Below are positions 1-9,794 of a stretch of 64,000 bases of DNA, piece by piece. The notes under the pieces were generated by a model. The model saw nothing but the letters and a program-made list of their open reading frames with translations. It ran no database searches and was not told where the DNA came from. The translations under genes and the position numbers were made by a program. This DNA is from Chlorobiota bacterium (GTDB lineage Bacteria > Bacteroidota > Ignavibacteria > Kapaibacteriales > UBA961): positions 1-64,000 of the forward strand of contig BJGZ01000010.1 of the NCBI GenBank assembly GCA_014191195.1. The letters are read 5' to 3'. Numbering within the stretch: the stretch's first letter is position 1; each line of letters begins with the position of its first letter.

Positions 1-70
1 AGAGAAGTTAAGCCCTGTTGAGCCAATGGTACTGCATGCGTAGGTGTGTGGGAGAGTAGGTAGTTGCCGG
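1..70 (+). rRNA. rrf: 5S ribosomal RNA, 3' part
   Basis: The first 70 bases match the conserved 3' half of bacterial 5S rRNA: the block around 'atggtactgcatg', the 'tgtgggagagtaggt' segment, and a closing 'tgccgg' that would pair with the missing 5' end. The gene begins left of the window, so an rRNA operon probably ends here. The exact 3' end is estimated. Confidence 0.9.
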
Positions 71-86
71 TTTATTCTTTATCATT

Positions 87-125
87 AGCCTATATGCCCG
101 AAACATATAGGCTTTTGTTGTTTTT
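87..125 (+). terminator. Intrinsic terminator after 5S rRNA
   Basis: A perfect 10-bp stem (87-96 with 104-113) and 7-base loop is followed by a T-rich tail. It lies 16 bases after the 5S end and fits termination of the rRNA operon. Confidence 0.85.
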
Positions 126-141
126 ATAGTAAAAATATCCT

Positions 142-534
142 ATGATTAATGTTGCTTGTGCTATAATAAATAAAGAAAATGGAGATATTCTGCTTTGTAA
201 AAGAACCTCGCTTTCATCATTTCCTAATAAATGGGAATTTCCTGGTGGTAAATCAGAAGAAAATGAAGTACCAATACAAACTCTTTATCGCGAGATTTAT
301 GAAGAGCTTTCTATTATTCCATATAATGCTACATTATTCCATTCTGCTACTTATTCTTATCCCAATTCAATAAGTGTTCACCTTTCTTTTTATACAATTA
401 CTTCATGGCAAGGTACATTGCAAAATAATGTATGGTCAGAAATTCAATGGGTTCCAATTAAATCTTTACATTTATATGATATTCTTGCAGGTAATAAAGA
501 AGTAATTTTACTTCTACAACATTTAAATCAGTAA
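142..534 (+). CDS. Nudix hydrolase, MutT-like (NTP pyrophosphatase)
   Basis: A 130-residue protein of typical MutT length. The Nudix box is at about residues 36-58: Gly, five residues, Glu, seven residues, then the REIYEEL core that carries the metal-binding glutamates. The usual Gly near the end of the box is Ser (ELSI). Nearby 'FPNKWEFPGGK' is the classic MutT strand before the box. The likely role is hydrolysis of oxidised or non-canonical nucleoside triphosphates such as 8-oxo-dGTP, but substrate cannot be read from sequence. It follows the 5S terminator, and its stop abuts the stop of the convergent permease gene with no spacer. Confidence 0.85.
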   Translation: MINVACAIINKENGDILLCKRTSLSSFPNKWEFPGGKSEENEVPIQTLYREIYEELSIIPYNATLFHSATYSYPNSISVHLSFYTITSWQGTLQNNVWSEIQWVPIKSLHLYDILAGNKEVILLLQHLNQ

Positions 535-1764
535 TTACTCATATCGTAATGCCTCTATGGGGTCTAAACATGCTGCTTTCCAAGCTGGATAACTTCCAAA
601 TATTAATCCCATTAAAGTACATGTCCCTACGCTAAATAATACCCAAAACAAAGGAATTTGTGTCTCTGCATTTATTAATGTACTTAATCCATTAGCTGCA
701 ATTACTCCAAAAGCAATACCAATAATTCCCCCTAACTGGCACAATGTAATTGCTTCTATGATAAATTGAAATAGTATCCAATTCTTTTTTGCTCCAATTG
801 CTTTTCTTATTCCTATCTCTCTTGTTCTTTCTTTAACAGACACAAGCATAATATTCATTATACCAACGCCTGCAGCTAGTAATGAAATAATACCAGATGC
901 AATCCCAAACATACTTAGATATCCAGTAAAGGAAGCAAATTGATTGCTTATCGTTTCATTTGTTTCGATTTCAAATGAATTATCTTCCCAAGGTTTCACG
1001 TTTCTTAATGAACGCATTGTACCAATTGATTCATCAACTGTCTGCAAGAAGGATTGTTTGGAATAAGCCTGCCCTGTAATATCTACAGATGAACCCCATT
1101 CATCTGTGTGGTATCTCATGAATGTAGATATAGGTATCATTATTTGATTATCTAAACTTTTACCAAACATCGATCCTTGTGATTTTAATATTCCAACAAT
1201 CAAGAACTGTTGATTTTTTAATGTTAGATATTCTCCAATTGCTTTACGACCATTAAATAATTTAAGTACAATATCATTTCCTATGATAGCAGTAGATGTT
1301 GCAGATAATACTTCTTGAGCAGAAAACGATCTTCCTTCAATAATCTGCATATTTTTTATAGTAAAAAAATTCTCATCACAACCAATAAGTGAAATATCTG
1401 GATCGGTAGATAAATTGCCTACTTTCGCTGTATATCCATCCGTTTCATCAGAAATACTTATTAAGTCAGTACTTTCTATATTATTCTTAAATTCTTTTGC
1501 CTGTGCATATGTAATATCTTTTCTATTTCTATATTTTCTCCATGAATTTCCTATATTAATTGTAGGTGTTCTTCTAATCATAAAAGAGTTTTCACCCATT
1601 GCAACTAATTGAGTATTAACCGCAGAATCTAATGTTGCGACAGCCGATCCAGCGCCAATAATAGAAAAAATTCCAATTGATATACTTAATAAGGTTAATA
1701 TCGTTCTTAATGTATTAGAACGAACTGATTCAAATGCTTGTAATATACTTTCAAGAATATTCAT
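535..1764 (-). CDS. MacB/FtsX-type ABC transporter permease (second copy)
   Basis: A 409-residue inner-membrane permease of the MacB type. One N-terminal TM helix (about residues 18-40) is followed by a large periplasmic MacB_PCD-like domain (about 45-270), three C-terminal TM helices, and the cytoplasmic coupling segment 'ERTREIGIRKAIGAK'. It has no ATPase domain, which is supplied by the gene at 3009-3728. It starts 3 bases after the stop of the related permease at 1768-3012. The two proteins are clearly paralogous but diverged, so they probably form a heterodimer or serve alternative pumps. It is the last gene of a five-gene efflux operon. Confidence 0.88.
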   Translation of the reverse strand: MNILESILQAFESVRSNTLRTILTLLSISIGIFSIIGAGSAVATLDSAVNTQLVAMGENSFMIRRTPTINIGNSWRKYRNRKDITYAQAKEFKNNIESTDLISISDETDGYTAKVGNLSTDPDISLIGCDENFFTIKNMQIIEGRSFSAQEVLSATSTAIIGNDIVLKLFNGRKAIGEYLTLKNQQFLIVGILKSQGSMFGKSLDNQIMIPISTFMRYHTDEWGSSVDITGQAYSKQSFLQTVDESIGTMRSLRNVKPWEDNSFEIETNETISNQFASFTGYLSMFGIASGIISLLAAGVGIMNIMLVSVKERTREIGIRKAIGAKKNWILFQFIIEAITLCQLGGIIGIAFGVIAANGLSTLINAETQIPLFWVLFSVGTCTLMGLIFGSYPAWKAACLDPIEALRYE

Positions 1765-1767
1765 TAA

Positions 1768-3012
1768 TTATGACTCATATCGTAATGCTTCTACAGGATC
1801 CATCTTAGAAGCGCGAATTGCAGGAATCATACCAGCAAGGATTCCAACGAATATTGATACCAATGCAGCAATTAACAATAACTGTGGGGGAACATAGGGA
1901 GTTAAAAAATCTGCTTGAGGAATAAACTGCACAATTACAAAAATTAAAGCTGAACAAAAAACAAATGCTATCAAAGCACCTACAAAACATAATGAAGCAG
2001 CTTCTACAAGAAATTGGAATAAAATAGAAGAACTTTTAGCTCCTAGACTTTTTCTAATTCCTATTTCTTTCGTTCTTTCTGTTACAGACACAAACATGAT
2101 ATTCATAATGCCAATGATGCCAACTGTAAAAGAGAGTAATGTTAATCCAATACCTATTCCCCATGTTGACAATCTGAGTGTTTGTACTTCATCTCGAAAT
2201 GTTTGAGTTTCATTTATAGAAAAATCGTCTTCTTCTCCCGGTGCAACATTTCTTATGCCTCGCATTAATCCAGTGGTTTCAGATCTAACCTCATCCATTA
2301 ATTCTGCTTTACCAGCTTTTACTGCTATCGAAACACTTCTGCCAATTGAACCATAAATACCAAAGAAAGTAGAAATTGGAATTATAACTTGATTATCCAC
2401 AAAATCCATCATCATATTTCCACGTTTTATAATAACTCCAACAACTTCGAATGATCTGCCTCCAATTTTAATATTTCTACCAATGGCATCACCATCAGGA
2501 AATAAGGTACTAGCAACATTCCAACCAAGGACTGCGGAATTTGTACTATATTGATCTTCAAACTGAGAAAAAAACCTACCATATGAAATTGTACCAGCTG
2601 GTAAATTTGCATAGGAAAAGGGCACTCCAATTATCGAAATACCTGTTATGTTTTTATTCTTTACTTGGATAGTACCACCCCATTTTCTTGCTTCAGGTAG
2701 GCTTAATTCGGCTGTATTAATCTTTTTGCAGAATTCTAAAGCTTGCTGATATGTGATGTCTTTTCTGGCCATAGTTTTTCGCCAATTTTGTCCACCAGAC
2801 CAACTCCATTTATCAACATACATCACATCAGTACCAAGCAAATTAACTGTAGACTCTAGGGCTGCATCTAAGCCATTTAAGAACCAACCCATTAAAATCA
2901 CAAAAGTAATTCCAATCACTACGCCAAGTGTTGTAAGAAAAGAACGCAATTTATTTGCTTGCAATCCTTCAATAGCAATCCTTGCGGCTTCACCTAATTC
3001 ACTAATTTTCAT
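1768..3012 (-). CDS. MacB/FtsX-type ABC transporter permease (first copy)
   Basis: A 414-residue permease with an N-terminal TM helix (about 25-47), a periplasmic MacB-like domain and three C-terminal TM segments. The coupling motif '[15 protein letters not shown]' comes just after the second TM. Its ATG overlaps the stop of the upstream ATPase gene by 4 bases (3009-3012), a sign of translational coupling. With the ATPase, adaptor and TolC-like genes it should form a tripartite MacAB-TolC-like pump that exports a peptide, lipid-linked compound or drug. The substrate is unknown. Confidence 0.88.
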   Translation of the reverse strand: MKISELGEAARIAIEGLQANKLRSFLTTLGVVIGITFVILMGWFLNGLDAALESTVNLLGTDVMYVDKWSWSGGQNWRKTMARKDITYQQALEFCKKINTAELSLPEARKWGGTIQVKNKNITGISIIGVPFSYANLPAGTISYGRFFSQFEDQYSTNSAVLGWNVASTLFPDGDAIGRNIKIGGRSFEVVGVIIKRGNMMMDFVDNQVIIPISTFFGIYGSIGRSVSIAVKAGKAELMDEVRSETTGLMRGIRNVAPGEEDDFSINETQTFRDEVQTLRLSTWGIGIGLTLLSFTVGIIGIMNIMFVSVTERTKEIGIRKSLGAKSSSILFQFLVEAASLCFVGALIAFVFCSALIFVIVQFIPQADFLTPYVPPQLLLIAALVSIFVGILAGMIPAIRASKMDPVEALRYES

Positions 3013-3728
3013 TCCGTACCCTGAGAATACTGTGAAACGGTATTTTTTTCATCGGATTCTACTTTACCATCTCTAATTCTGATGATTCTTTGTGCATATC
3101 TTGCAACATCTTCTTCGTGAGTAACAAGTATGACGGTATTTCCTTTTAACCATAAATCTCTAAATAGCTTCATGATTTCAATACCTGTTTTAGTATCTAA
3201 ATTACCTGTTGGTTCATCGGCTAAAATGATAGATGGATTTGTAACTAAAGCTCTAGCAACAGCTACTCTTTGTCTTTGCCCACCAGATAATTCATTTGGT
3301 TTATGAGTTAATCTTTCTCCTAATCCAACATCTTGTAATACTTTGATTGCTCTAGATTTTCTTTCTGAAGATGAAACTCCACTATATATCAAAGGTAATT
3401 CAATATTTTTAACTGCTGTTGCTCTTGGTAAAAGATTAAATGTTTGAAATACAAATCCAATCTCACGATTTCTGATCTCTGCTAAATCATTATCGCTCAT
3501 TTCATTAACATCTAAACCTTTAAAAGTATAGATACCAGTACTTGGAGTATCCAAACATCCAAGAACATTCATCAATGTTGATTTTCCAGATCCGGATGGT
3601 CCCATTAAAGCAACATATTCATTTGGATATATATCCAATGAAATGTCTCTTAAAGCAAATACTTGCTCGCCACCCATTTCATATACTTTAGAAATATTTT
3701 GGATATGTATTAAAGGATTATCATTCAT
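3009..3728 (-). CDS. MacB/LolD-type ABC transporter ATP-binding protein
   Basis: A 239-residue ABC ATPase. It has Walker [10 protein letters not shown] (residues 43-51), Q-loop Gln95, signature LSGGQ (147-151), Walker B IILADEP (167-173) and a switch His at about 204. Sequence style and context (two FtsX-like permeases, an adaptor and an outer-membrane factor) place it in the LolD/MacB/FtsE group that powers mechanotransmission pumps rather than lipid-bilayer importers. All catalytic motifs are intact. The stop overlaps the next permease gene by 4 bases. Confidence 0.93.
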   Translation of the reverse strand: MNDNPLIHIQNISKVYEMGGEQVFALRDISLDIYPNEYVALMGPSGSGKSTLMNVLGCLDTPSTGIYTFKGLDVNEMSDNDLAEIRNREIGFVFQTFNLLPRATAVKNIELPLIYSGVSSSERKSRAIKVLQDVGLGERLTHKPNELSGGQRQRVAVARALVTNPSIILADEPTGNLDTKTGIEIMKLFRDLWLKGNTVILVTHEEDVARYAQRIIRIRDGKVESDEKNTVSQYSQGTE

Positions 3729-3752
3729 AGTATTTAGGTCAATAAAAAATGT

Positions 3753-5024
3753 TTATTTCTTCATAGAAGAAACCGAAGAAACAGTGTCAATTTTAATAAT
3801 TGAGCCATCTTGTAAAAGTTTATTAATTGCCTGAAAACTACCGCTTATAATTTCTTGTCCAACTTTGAGTCCCTTTTTGATTTCTATAAAGCCATGATCA
3901 CTAAGTCCGGTTTCAACTTTTACCATTTTGGCTTTATCTCCATTTTTTAGAAAAATTACAGAAGGAGGTCTTTTTGAATTTGATTTTTTCTTTTCTTCTT
4001 GTTGTTGAATGCTGCCTGAAGACATTTCAGATTCTGATGCTTGCACAGATCGTACAGTAACTGACTGTAATGGTACAGATAATACATTGGGGTGAGTTTC
4101 GGTGCTTATCTCAACAGAACAGCTCATGCCTGGGCGCAAGCGCATATCTTTATCAATAATTCTTATTCGCACTTCGAAATTTGTTACTTCTTCTTGTGTA
4201 CCAGCAGCAGAAGTTTTTGCTGAATGCCCTATTTCATACACATATCCTATTAATTCTTCATCTGGCATTGCATCTACTCTAATACGGACTGTATCACCAA
4301 TTTTTACAAATACGATATCGTTTTCATCTACATCTACCCATGCATTCATAATATTCAAATCAGCGATGCGCATCATTTCTGTTCCCTGCATTTGTGCAGT
4401 TCCAACTACTTTTTCTCCAGCTTCCACTGAAAGCGAAGTAACTGTACCACTCATAGGAGAATAAAGAGTAGTTCTAGATGCTTGGGACCTCATTTGCTTT
4501 AAAGCTGAAAAAGCCCTAGTATAATCGGAACCTGAAGATCTAAATCGTGATAGAGCTTGTTCCAAAGTAGATTTTGCTCTGTCGAATTCTTCTCTAGATG
4601 CATATTGTTTAGCGTATAAATCACTGATACGTTTAAAATCAGCTTGGGCTCTTTCCATTTCTGCTTTAGTAGCGTCTATCGCAATTTTAGAAGCATCAGC
4701 TGAAGCAGTAAATTGTTCTAATTGTGATTGGACAATATCTGGCTGAATGCGAACTAATAATTGTCCTTTATTTACAGAGTCACCATCTCTAAAACCAAGA
4801 AACATTATTTCTCCACTTGCCTCTGAAGAAATCTTAACTTCAGTTTCTGGCCTAATTTTACCAATTGCACTTACTTTTTGTGTAATTGTTCTCAGTTCAA
4901 CTTTTTCTGTCTTTATCGCAATGCTTTCATCTTTATTCTTTAATAAAAAATAAGACAATACAATTGCAAAAATTGCAACTGAAATAAGCGTGATGTAAAG
5001 GGCTTTTCTAGATTTCTTAGCCAT
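3753..5024 (-). CDS. Periplasmic adaptor subunit (HlyD/MacA family)
   Basis: A 423-residue membrane-fusion protein. A single N-terminal TM anchor (about residues 8-28) is followed by a barrel-sandwich half-motif, a long helical hairpin rich in Ala, Glu and Lys (about 90-185), the second lipoyl half, a beta-barrel and a membrane-proximal domain. A Ser/Gln/Lys-rich linker (about 325-350) interrupts the C-terminal part. It bridges the MacB-type permeases encoded downstream to the TolC-like channel encoded just upstream, with 24 bases to the ATPase gene. Confidence 0.9.
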   Translation of the reverse strand: MAKKSRKALYITLISVAIFAIVLSYFLLKNKDESIAIKTEKVELRTITQKVSAIGKIRPETEVKISSEASGEIMFLGFRDGDSVNKGQLLVRIQPDIVQSQLEQFTASADASKIAIDATKAEMERAQADFKRISDLYAKQYASREEFDRAKSTLEQALSRFRSSGSDYTRAFSALKQMRSQASRTTLYSPMSGTVTSLSVEAGEKVVGTAQMQGTEMMRIADLNIMNAWVDVDENDIVFVKIGDTVRIRVDAMPDEELIGYVYEIGHSAKTSAAGTQEEVTNFEVRIRIIDKDMRLRPGMSCSVEISTETHPNVLSVPLQSVTVRSVQASESEMSSGSIQQQEEKKKSNSKRPPSVIFLKNGDKAKMVKVETGLSDHGFIEIKKGLKVGQEIISGSFQAINKLLQDGSIIKIDTVSSVSSMKK

Positions 5025-5060
5025 AATAATGTATCAATGTTATAAGTAAAAATGTCAGAT

Positions 5061-6407
5061 TTACATAGAGCCGAGTGCAAACTTTACTTGCACTTGTGCA
5101 TCAAAATAATTGTACACAGCATTTACACGATTAATTTTTGCTGTTATCAACTGTGTATTTGCAGTCAAATAATCCACAATAGTAGCTGTTCCAACTTCAA
5201 AGCGTTCTTTGGCGCTTTCAAAATTCTGATTTGCTGCAACTATACTTCTATTTGTTATTTCTAATTGTTTCTCGGCCGAGTATATATTCAATAAACCAGA
5301 TTGTAATTGAATTCTGATTGTTTGTTGTGTCCTTTCTTTTTCTAATTCATTTTGTTTAGACTGGAGTTCGGCATTTTGTATCTGCTGATTTGTTCTAAAG
5401 GCATCAAAAAGAGGGATATCAACATTTAATGCGACAAAAGATCTTCCAAATAAATCAAAATCTTTGACTTCGGAATTAGCCCAACTCCAACCACCTGTAG
5501 CAGAGATACTTGGATAGTATCCACTTTTTGAGGCAATAATTGAAAATTTGGAAGCTTCTATTCTACTTTTAGCTGCAGCAAAATCTGGCCTATTTGCTAA
5601 TGCTTGGGCATAAGCTTCATCAACAGATGAGAATTTTGAGCGAAAATTTGATATTTCTGATTCAGTTATTTCTTTAGGAAAACTATTTTCGGCAAATTCT
5701 GCTTTTTCACCTGGTGAATGTGCCATTGTAGAAAGCAAATTTGCTTTAGCAATACTTACTTGATTTTCTGATTGAACTAGCTCTAATTCTCTATTGCCAT
5801 TATCTGCTTCTTGAGCATAAATGATTGCAATTGGGGCAATACCAGCTTCAAATCTTGCTTTTGCTCTTTCTAATTCTTTTTTACCTAGTAATAGATTTTC
5901 TGATCTTACAGCAACAAGTTTTGCATTTCTAAGAATTGTTAAATATTGTTGTATCACGGCTAATTTTACTTGATTTCTTGTTTGCTCTACTGTTTGTAAA
6001 CTAGCATTGATATTTGTGGTTGCAAGATCTATATTAGCTTCTCTAGAAAAACCATTGAACAAAGTGATATTTGCAAGAGTAGACGCAGAATATTGATCTG
6101 CAGGAGCTCTAAATCCACCAATATTAAATTGCCCACCCCCTAATTGATTAAGCCTTCTAGAATATCCCATAGATGCATTTACTTGTGGTAAATATCCGCC
6201 AAAGGCTGCTTTTTGATTTGCTTGGGCCGCAGGGATTTGCGCCATGGCTAACATCATATCTAGATTTGCTGAATCTGCAATTTTCATACATTCATCTAAA
6301 GAATAAATTTTTATACTTCCAGTTGAAGATGTTTGTGAATATGAACACATATTCTGAAAAAAGAACAAAGGGATAGATACTAATACAAGGTGGACAAGTG
6401 ATTTCAT
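5061..6407 (-). CDS. TolC-family outer membrane efflux protein
   Basis: A 448-residue protein with a signal peptide (first about 25 residues, ending near CSYSQ). It has two repeated OEP halves, each with long coiled helices. Typical TolC-family phrases are seen, such as 'ANRPDFAAAKSRIEASKF' and, near the C-terminus, 'FEVGTATIVDYLTANTQL'. It should trimerise as the outer-membrane channel of the pump encoded downstream, and is the first gene of the five-gene efflux set. A short imperfect stem-loop lies at 6465-6493 between it and the preceding gene. Confidence 0.92.
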   Translation of the reverse strand: MKSLVHLVLVSIPLFFFQNMCSYSQTSSTGSIKIYSLDECMKIADSANLDMMLAMAQIPAAQANQKAAFGGYLPQVNASMGYSRRLNQLGGGQFNIGGFRAPADQYSASTLANITLFNGFSREANIDLATTNINASLQTVEQTRNQVKLAVIQQYLTILRNAKLVAVRSENLLLGKKELERAKARFEAGIAPIAIIYAQEADNGNRELELVQSENQVSIAKANLLSTMAHSPGEKAEFAENSFPKEITESEISNFRSKFSSVDEAYAQALANRPDFAAAKSRIEASKFSIIASKSGYYPSISATGGWSWANSEVKDFDLFGRSFVALNVDIPLFDAFRTNQQIQNAELQSKQNELEKERTQQTIRIQLQSGLLNIYSAEKQLEITNRSIVAANQNFESAKERFEVGTATIVDYLTANTQLITAKINRVNAVYNYFDAQVQVKFALGSM

Positions 6408-6464
6408 AGAAGTAATAAAATAAAAGAATCGATGAAGAAGCGCTAAAATGCATAGATATAAGTA

Positions 6465-6493
6465 CTCATTAGTAAATATATATTACCAATGAG
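6465..6493 (-). other. Imperfect stem-loop between two minus-strand genes
   Basis: 'ctcatt' (6465-6470) pairs with 'aatgag' (6488-6493), and an inner 4-bp helix continues after one mismatch. There is no T-run after it, so it is not a classical terminator. It lies downstream of the 6501-7445 gene and upstream of the TolC-like gene. Confidence 0.3.
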
Positions 6494-6500
6494 ATGAAAA

Positions 6501-7445
6501 TTATCTTGAACGACGATTTTTCTTGAGTTTAGACCCTTTAATAAAGATATCCGAAAACCTAGAACTGACCATCTTTTTTAAAGTAAATTGGGAAGCTATA
6601 AAATGTTTGATCTGCATTTGAGAATTTTTGCCATTGGACATTGATTTAACATTCATTTTTAACTCTGATGTCCCAAAATAATGAATTGGAATATAAAGAG
6701 TAGAGCTTATATCCATAATTCCGAATGCTGCTATTATAGCATTAGACTGAATCGTAGATTTTACTGGTGCAGGTGTTGAAGAAAAAAATCCACCCTGTGC
6801 TGTAACAGTATTTTCTAAACGATTACAGAGCTGTCCTAAAGTGTCGATATTGGGCCTCGCCCGCATAGAACTTATATGCTTTATAATCGGCACTGGAATA
6901 GCATTTTCGGGCACATCGCATGTATCGTCTAATAACCAACCACTATGAACAAGGTGCTTACCATTACCTAAAGGTATAAATAAAAATGGCGCAAATGGGC
7001 CACCAGGCGATACAGCAGAAACTAATGAATCTTCACCCCCAAAATCATAGCGTTTCCCAGTAGAATCCATGGAAAACCAAATTTTTATATTTTTCCAAGG
7101 GGAAAAACTTCTAATTGAAGGTTTGCTAATTCCATCGGATTCTTTAGAAGAAAAATCGATCATTCTTTGGCTTATATACATTATTCCATTAGGTGTTACA
7201 GAATCACATGCTATAAGCAGAACTTCTCTTCGATTTTTAACTATGATCGGACTTCTCATCCCTGTTATAATACTATCTCTAGAAATAACTTCATACAGTA
7301 AAGTGTCGCCTTTTACTAATGAATACCTATAAGAAACTGAATCTGATATAACTGGCTTTGGAAATTCTTGTTGAGAAAAAGCCGATATTGAATGTATTAC
7401 TATCACAACAAGAACTATGAATACATGCTTTAAAATAACTATCAT
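6501..7445 (-). CDS. Unknown secreted protein, 314 residues
   Basis: I do not recognise a named family. The N-terminus is a signal peptide (about 25 residues, hydrophobic VIVIHSISAFSQ end), so it should be exported to the periplasm or outer membrane. The mature part looks beta-rich, with alternating hydrophobic residues and many Ser/Thr. It ends in a strongly basic tail (KGSKLKKNRRSR). It lies one base after the similar-sized secreted protein at 7447-8481 and upstream of the efflux operon, so it may be co-transcribed with them. Whether it belongs to the pump is unknown. Confidence 0.75.
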   Translation of the reverse strand: MIVILKHVFIVLVVIVIHSISAFSQQEFPKPVISDSVSYRYSLVKGDTLLYEVISRDSIITGMRSPIIVKNRREVLLIACDSVTPNGIMYISQRMIDFSSKESDGISKPSIRSFSPWKNIKIWFSMDSTGKRYDFGGEDSLVSAVSPGGPFAPFLFIPLGNGKHLVHSGWLLDDTCDVPENAIPVPIIKHISSMRARPNIDTLGQLCNRLENTVTAQGGFFSSTPAPVKSTIQSNAIIAAFGIMDISSTLYIPIHYFGTSELKMNVKSMSNGKNSQMQIKHFIASQFTLKKMVSSRFSDIFIKGSKLKKNRRSR

Positions 7446-7446
7446 A

Positions 7447-8481
7447 CTATTTTATTTTTTTTGATTGCTTTTCTTTTGGATTAGAATGTAATTGTTGATT
7501 ATTTCCTGAAAATCCTGTTCTCATATATTTTATATCCATATTCATGGTAACAGGAAAAATAGCATTTTCTTGTCCTGTGGCTGCCATTCTTAATTCATAT
7601 TCCATCGATAATTGTGCATCGATAGGAATGCCTGTAAGCAATTCTACATTGTAGATACCTTTTGCAGTTCCTTCTCCATCAATTGTAAGGAATACACCAC
7701 TTTGTTCAGCAGTTCCTTTAATTCCCAGAGAATGAGAGGAACATTGTATTGTTGCGATCCTTGTTCCGTTTTTAACTGAAATATCACTTATTACATAATG
7801 AAGATTTGTATTCATAATAATGCTTGAATTACCTTCAAGAGCGCTTGTATGAATGGTATCAATCTTGGTAATCTTCCATGCAGAATCTTTTTTGATAGGC
7901 TTTGAAGGAAATTCGATAAGGAAATATCGAGCACCTTGTGCTAAAGATTGCAATAATTGTTCAGAGCGAGCTGGAATATGTGCCCCAGAAGGATGAGTAT
8001 GAATCCGTTCTAATACAATACCTTGCTGATTAATCAATTCTTGAGTTTCGGGTAATAAAGAACTATTAGTGGTAAAAGAAGTATCTGGTATGCCTGCCAT
8101 GCTTAATCCATCAAAAGAAACATTTCCCTTATCATATTTATATATTAATAAAAGTTGTTTCTTTACATTTTTATCAATGCTTAACTGCATAGAAGTATGT
8201 GCGGAAGTCCTTGCTTTAAAATCAAACATATCACCTAGTGTTTGCGATACAGAGCTTTCTACGCTAAAATTATATGTATTTCCAGGATTTGGACAATATA
8301 TCAATGGTATAATATCTTCAGATAACAAGGATTCTTTTTTTTCAAGTACTTTTGGGTTAGATTGAGGTGCTTGAGTTTTAAGTAATTTCTTTGATATTTG
8401 AGCTGTAGTATATGTATCATTATTAACAACTAATGATAATATGACAACTGAAATGAGAAAATATATATTCATGGGATGCAA
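7447..8481 (-). CDS. Unknown secreted protein, possibly DUF6263-like
   Basis: A 344-residue protein with an N-terminal signal peptide (about residues 1-27). The mature chain is beta-rich with repeated 'x-T-S-x' strands. The ends of the predicted strands (for example 'DGEGTAKGIYNVELLTGIPIDAQLSMEY' around residues 260-290, quoted only in part) resemble periplasmic DUF6263-like proteins, but this is a weak impression. Length and layout resemble the next gene at 6501-7445, with which it forms a pair separated by one base. No catalytic motif is visible. Confidence 0.72.
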   Translation of the reverse strand: MHPMNIYFLISVVILSLVVNNDTYTTAQISKKLLKTQAPQSNPKVLEKKESLLSEDIIPLIYCPNPGNTYNFSVESSVSQTLGDMFDFKARTSAHTSMQLSIDKNVKKQLLLIYKYDKGNVSFDGLSMAGIPDTSFTTNSSLLPETQELINQQGIVLERIHTHPSGAHIPARSEQLLQSLAQGARYFLIEFPSKPIKKDSAWKITKIDTIHTSALEGNSSIIMNTNLHYVISDISVKNGTRIATIQCSSHSLGIKGTAEQSGVFLTIDGEGTAKGIYNVELLTGIPIDAQLSMEYELRMAATGQENAIFPVTMNMDIKYMRTGFSGNNQQLHSNPKEKQSKKIK

Positions 8482-8660
8482 AAAAATAATTTTATATTAT
8501 TGAATGTATGAGACGTATCATACTTGATTACATTTCTTAATAAAAGAAAGTATATAAATTTTATACAAATTTACCTCTGTAATTGCAGATATCGAATTAA
8601 ATTTGCTGATTCTCTTGAAAGAATATACTCTGAAATCAGAAATACAATAGGAATAATGTA

Positions 8661-9794
8661 ATGTTGCAAAGGCTAAACTTTATTGATATACTAAGGGGAT
8701 TGGCTTGTATTTGGATGATAGAAACACATGTAGTAAATGCATTCCTACCCGATGGATATAAAGATAATCTCATATTTAATCTAATAGATATAAGCAATGG
8801 ATTTGTTGCTGTTTGTTTTATTTTTTGTGCAGGAGCTGGCTTTAGGCTTGCTTTAGAATCAAAATTTAAAGAGTACATAACAATGAGTGCTCCATTACTT
8901 AGTTATGTGAAACGTTTATTATTTATCCTTGCTATTGCATATTGGATTCAAACGCCAGAATTTTCTTTGCAAAAAACACTTCAGTCAAGTTCAGAAGAAT
9001 TTTCAAAATTCTTTATGTGTAATGTATTGCAGCTAATTGTTGCTTCTTCATTACTTTCTCTAGCGCTTCTGATAAGTACCAGATCATTTTTCAGATTTAG
9101 AATAGCATCATATCTAATACTTATTATTTTCTTTTGGTGTACCCCTTTTATATGGTCAATACCTCAAGATCAATTAGGATGGATTCCACTATTTTTGAGA
9201 ATGTATATTGTTACTCAACCAACCTCTTTATTCCCATTGTTTCCATGGGCTGGATATTATTTTGCGGGAATAATAGTAACGGATTTGTTTTTGATTTCAC
9301 AAGACAAAGATTCAATAATAAAAAAAATGATCATAGCTTCTTTGGGAATAACAGCATTTGCTTTTATCAGTAAAGAGTATCTATGGCAATATTATCCTAG
9401 TACACTTAATTGGTGGTATGTTTCACCCGTTCATGCTTTATTTAGAACTGCTGGAGTAATGATATTATTTTCTTTATTCTATATGTTTAAAGATTATTGT
9501 ACGGGTAAGAAATCAGCTTTTATGCAATTACTTGGTAAAGAATCATTGGTAGTATATGTAGGGCAAGGGATGCTAATTTATGGATCTGTTGCTAGTAAAG
9601 GACTTCAGTATTTTCTCCCAATTATCGTAAGTCCATTAGAGGTATTATTGCTTACATCTGGAATTACTGCTTCTATGGGTGCATATGCAAATATGTGGAA
9701 TCACTTTAAAAGGCATTCTCCAGAACAAGCTCAATGGGTTCTCTATGCATTCTGTACTTTATTTGTTATAGCTTTTATGATTATCCCAGTTTAA
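8661..9794 (+). CDS. Multi-TM acyltransferase-like protein (HGSNAT/DUF1624 type)
   Basis: A 377-residue integral membrane protein with about ten hydrophobic segments. The N-terminus 'RLNFIDILRGLACIWMIETH' is the hallmark of the heparan-alpha-glucosaminide N-acetyltransferase/DUF1624 and related acyltransferase-3 group. The His after the first TM is the residue thought to accept the acyl group. It is likely to transfer acetyl or acyl groups across the inner membrane onto a cell-surface saccharide. It is divergently oriented from the secreted gene at 7447-8481 (179-base shared upstream region). The acceptor is unknown. Confidence 0.75.
   Translation: MLQRLNFIDILRGLACIWMIETHVVNAFLPDGYKDNLIFNLIDISNGFVAVCFIFCAGAGFRLALESKFKEYITMSAPLLSYVKRLLFILAIAYWIQTPEFSLQKTLQSSSEEFSKFFMCNVLQLIVASSLLSLALLISTRSFFRFRIASYLILIIFFWCTPFIWSIPQDQLGWIPLFLRMYIVTQPTSLFPLFPWAGYYFAGIIVTDLFLISQDKDSIIKKMIIASLGITAFAFISKEYLWQYYPSTLNWWYVSPVHALFRTAGVMILFSLFYMFKDYCTGKKSAFMQLLGKESLVVYVGQGMLIYGSVASKGLQYFLPIIVSPLEVLLLTSGITASMGAYANMWNHFKRHSPEQAQWVLYAFCTLFVIAFMIIPV

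Noticed and set aside
535-3012. The two permease genes as one gene broken by a frameshift
   Set aside because: Each is complete, with its own TM set and coupling motif, and the sequences differ throughout; they are paralogues.
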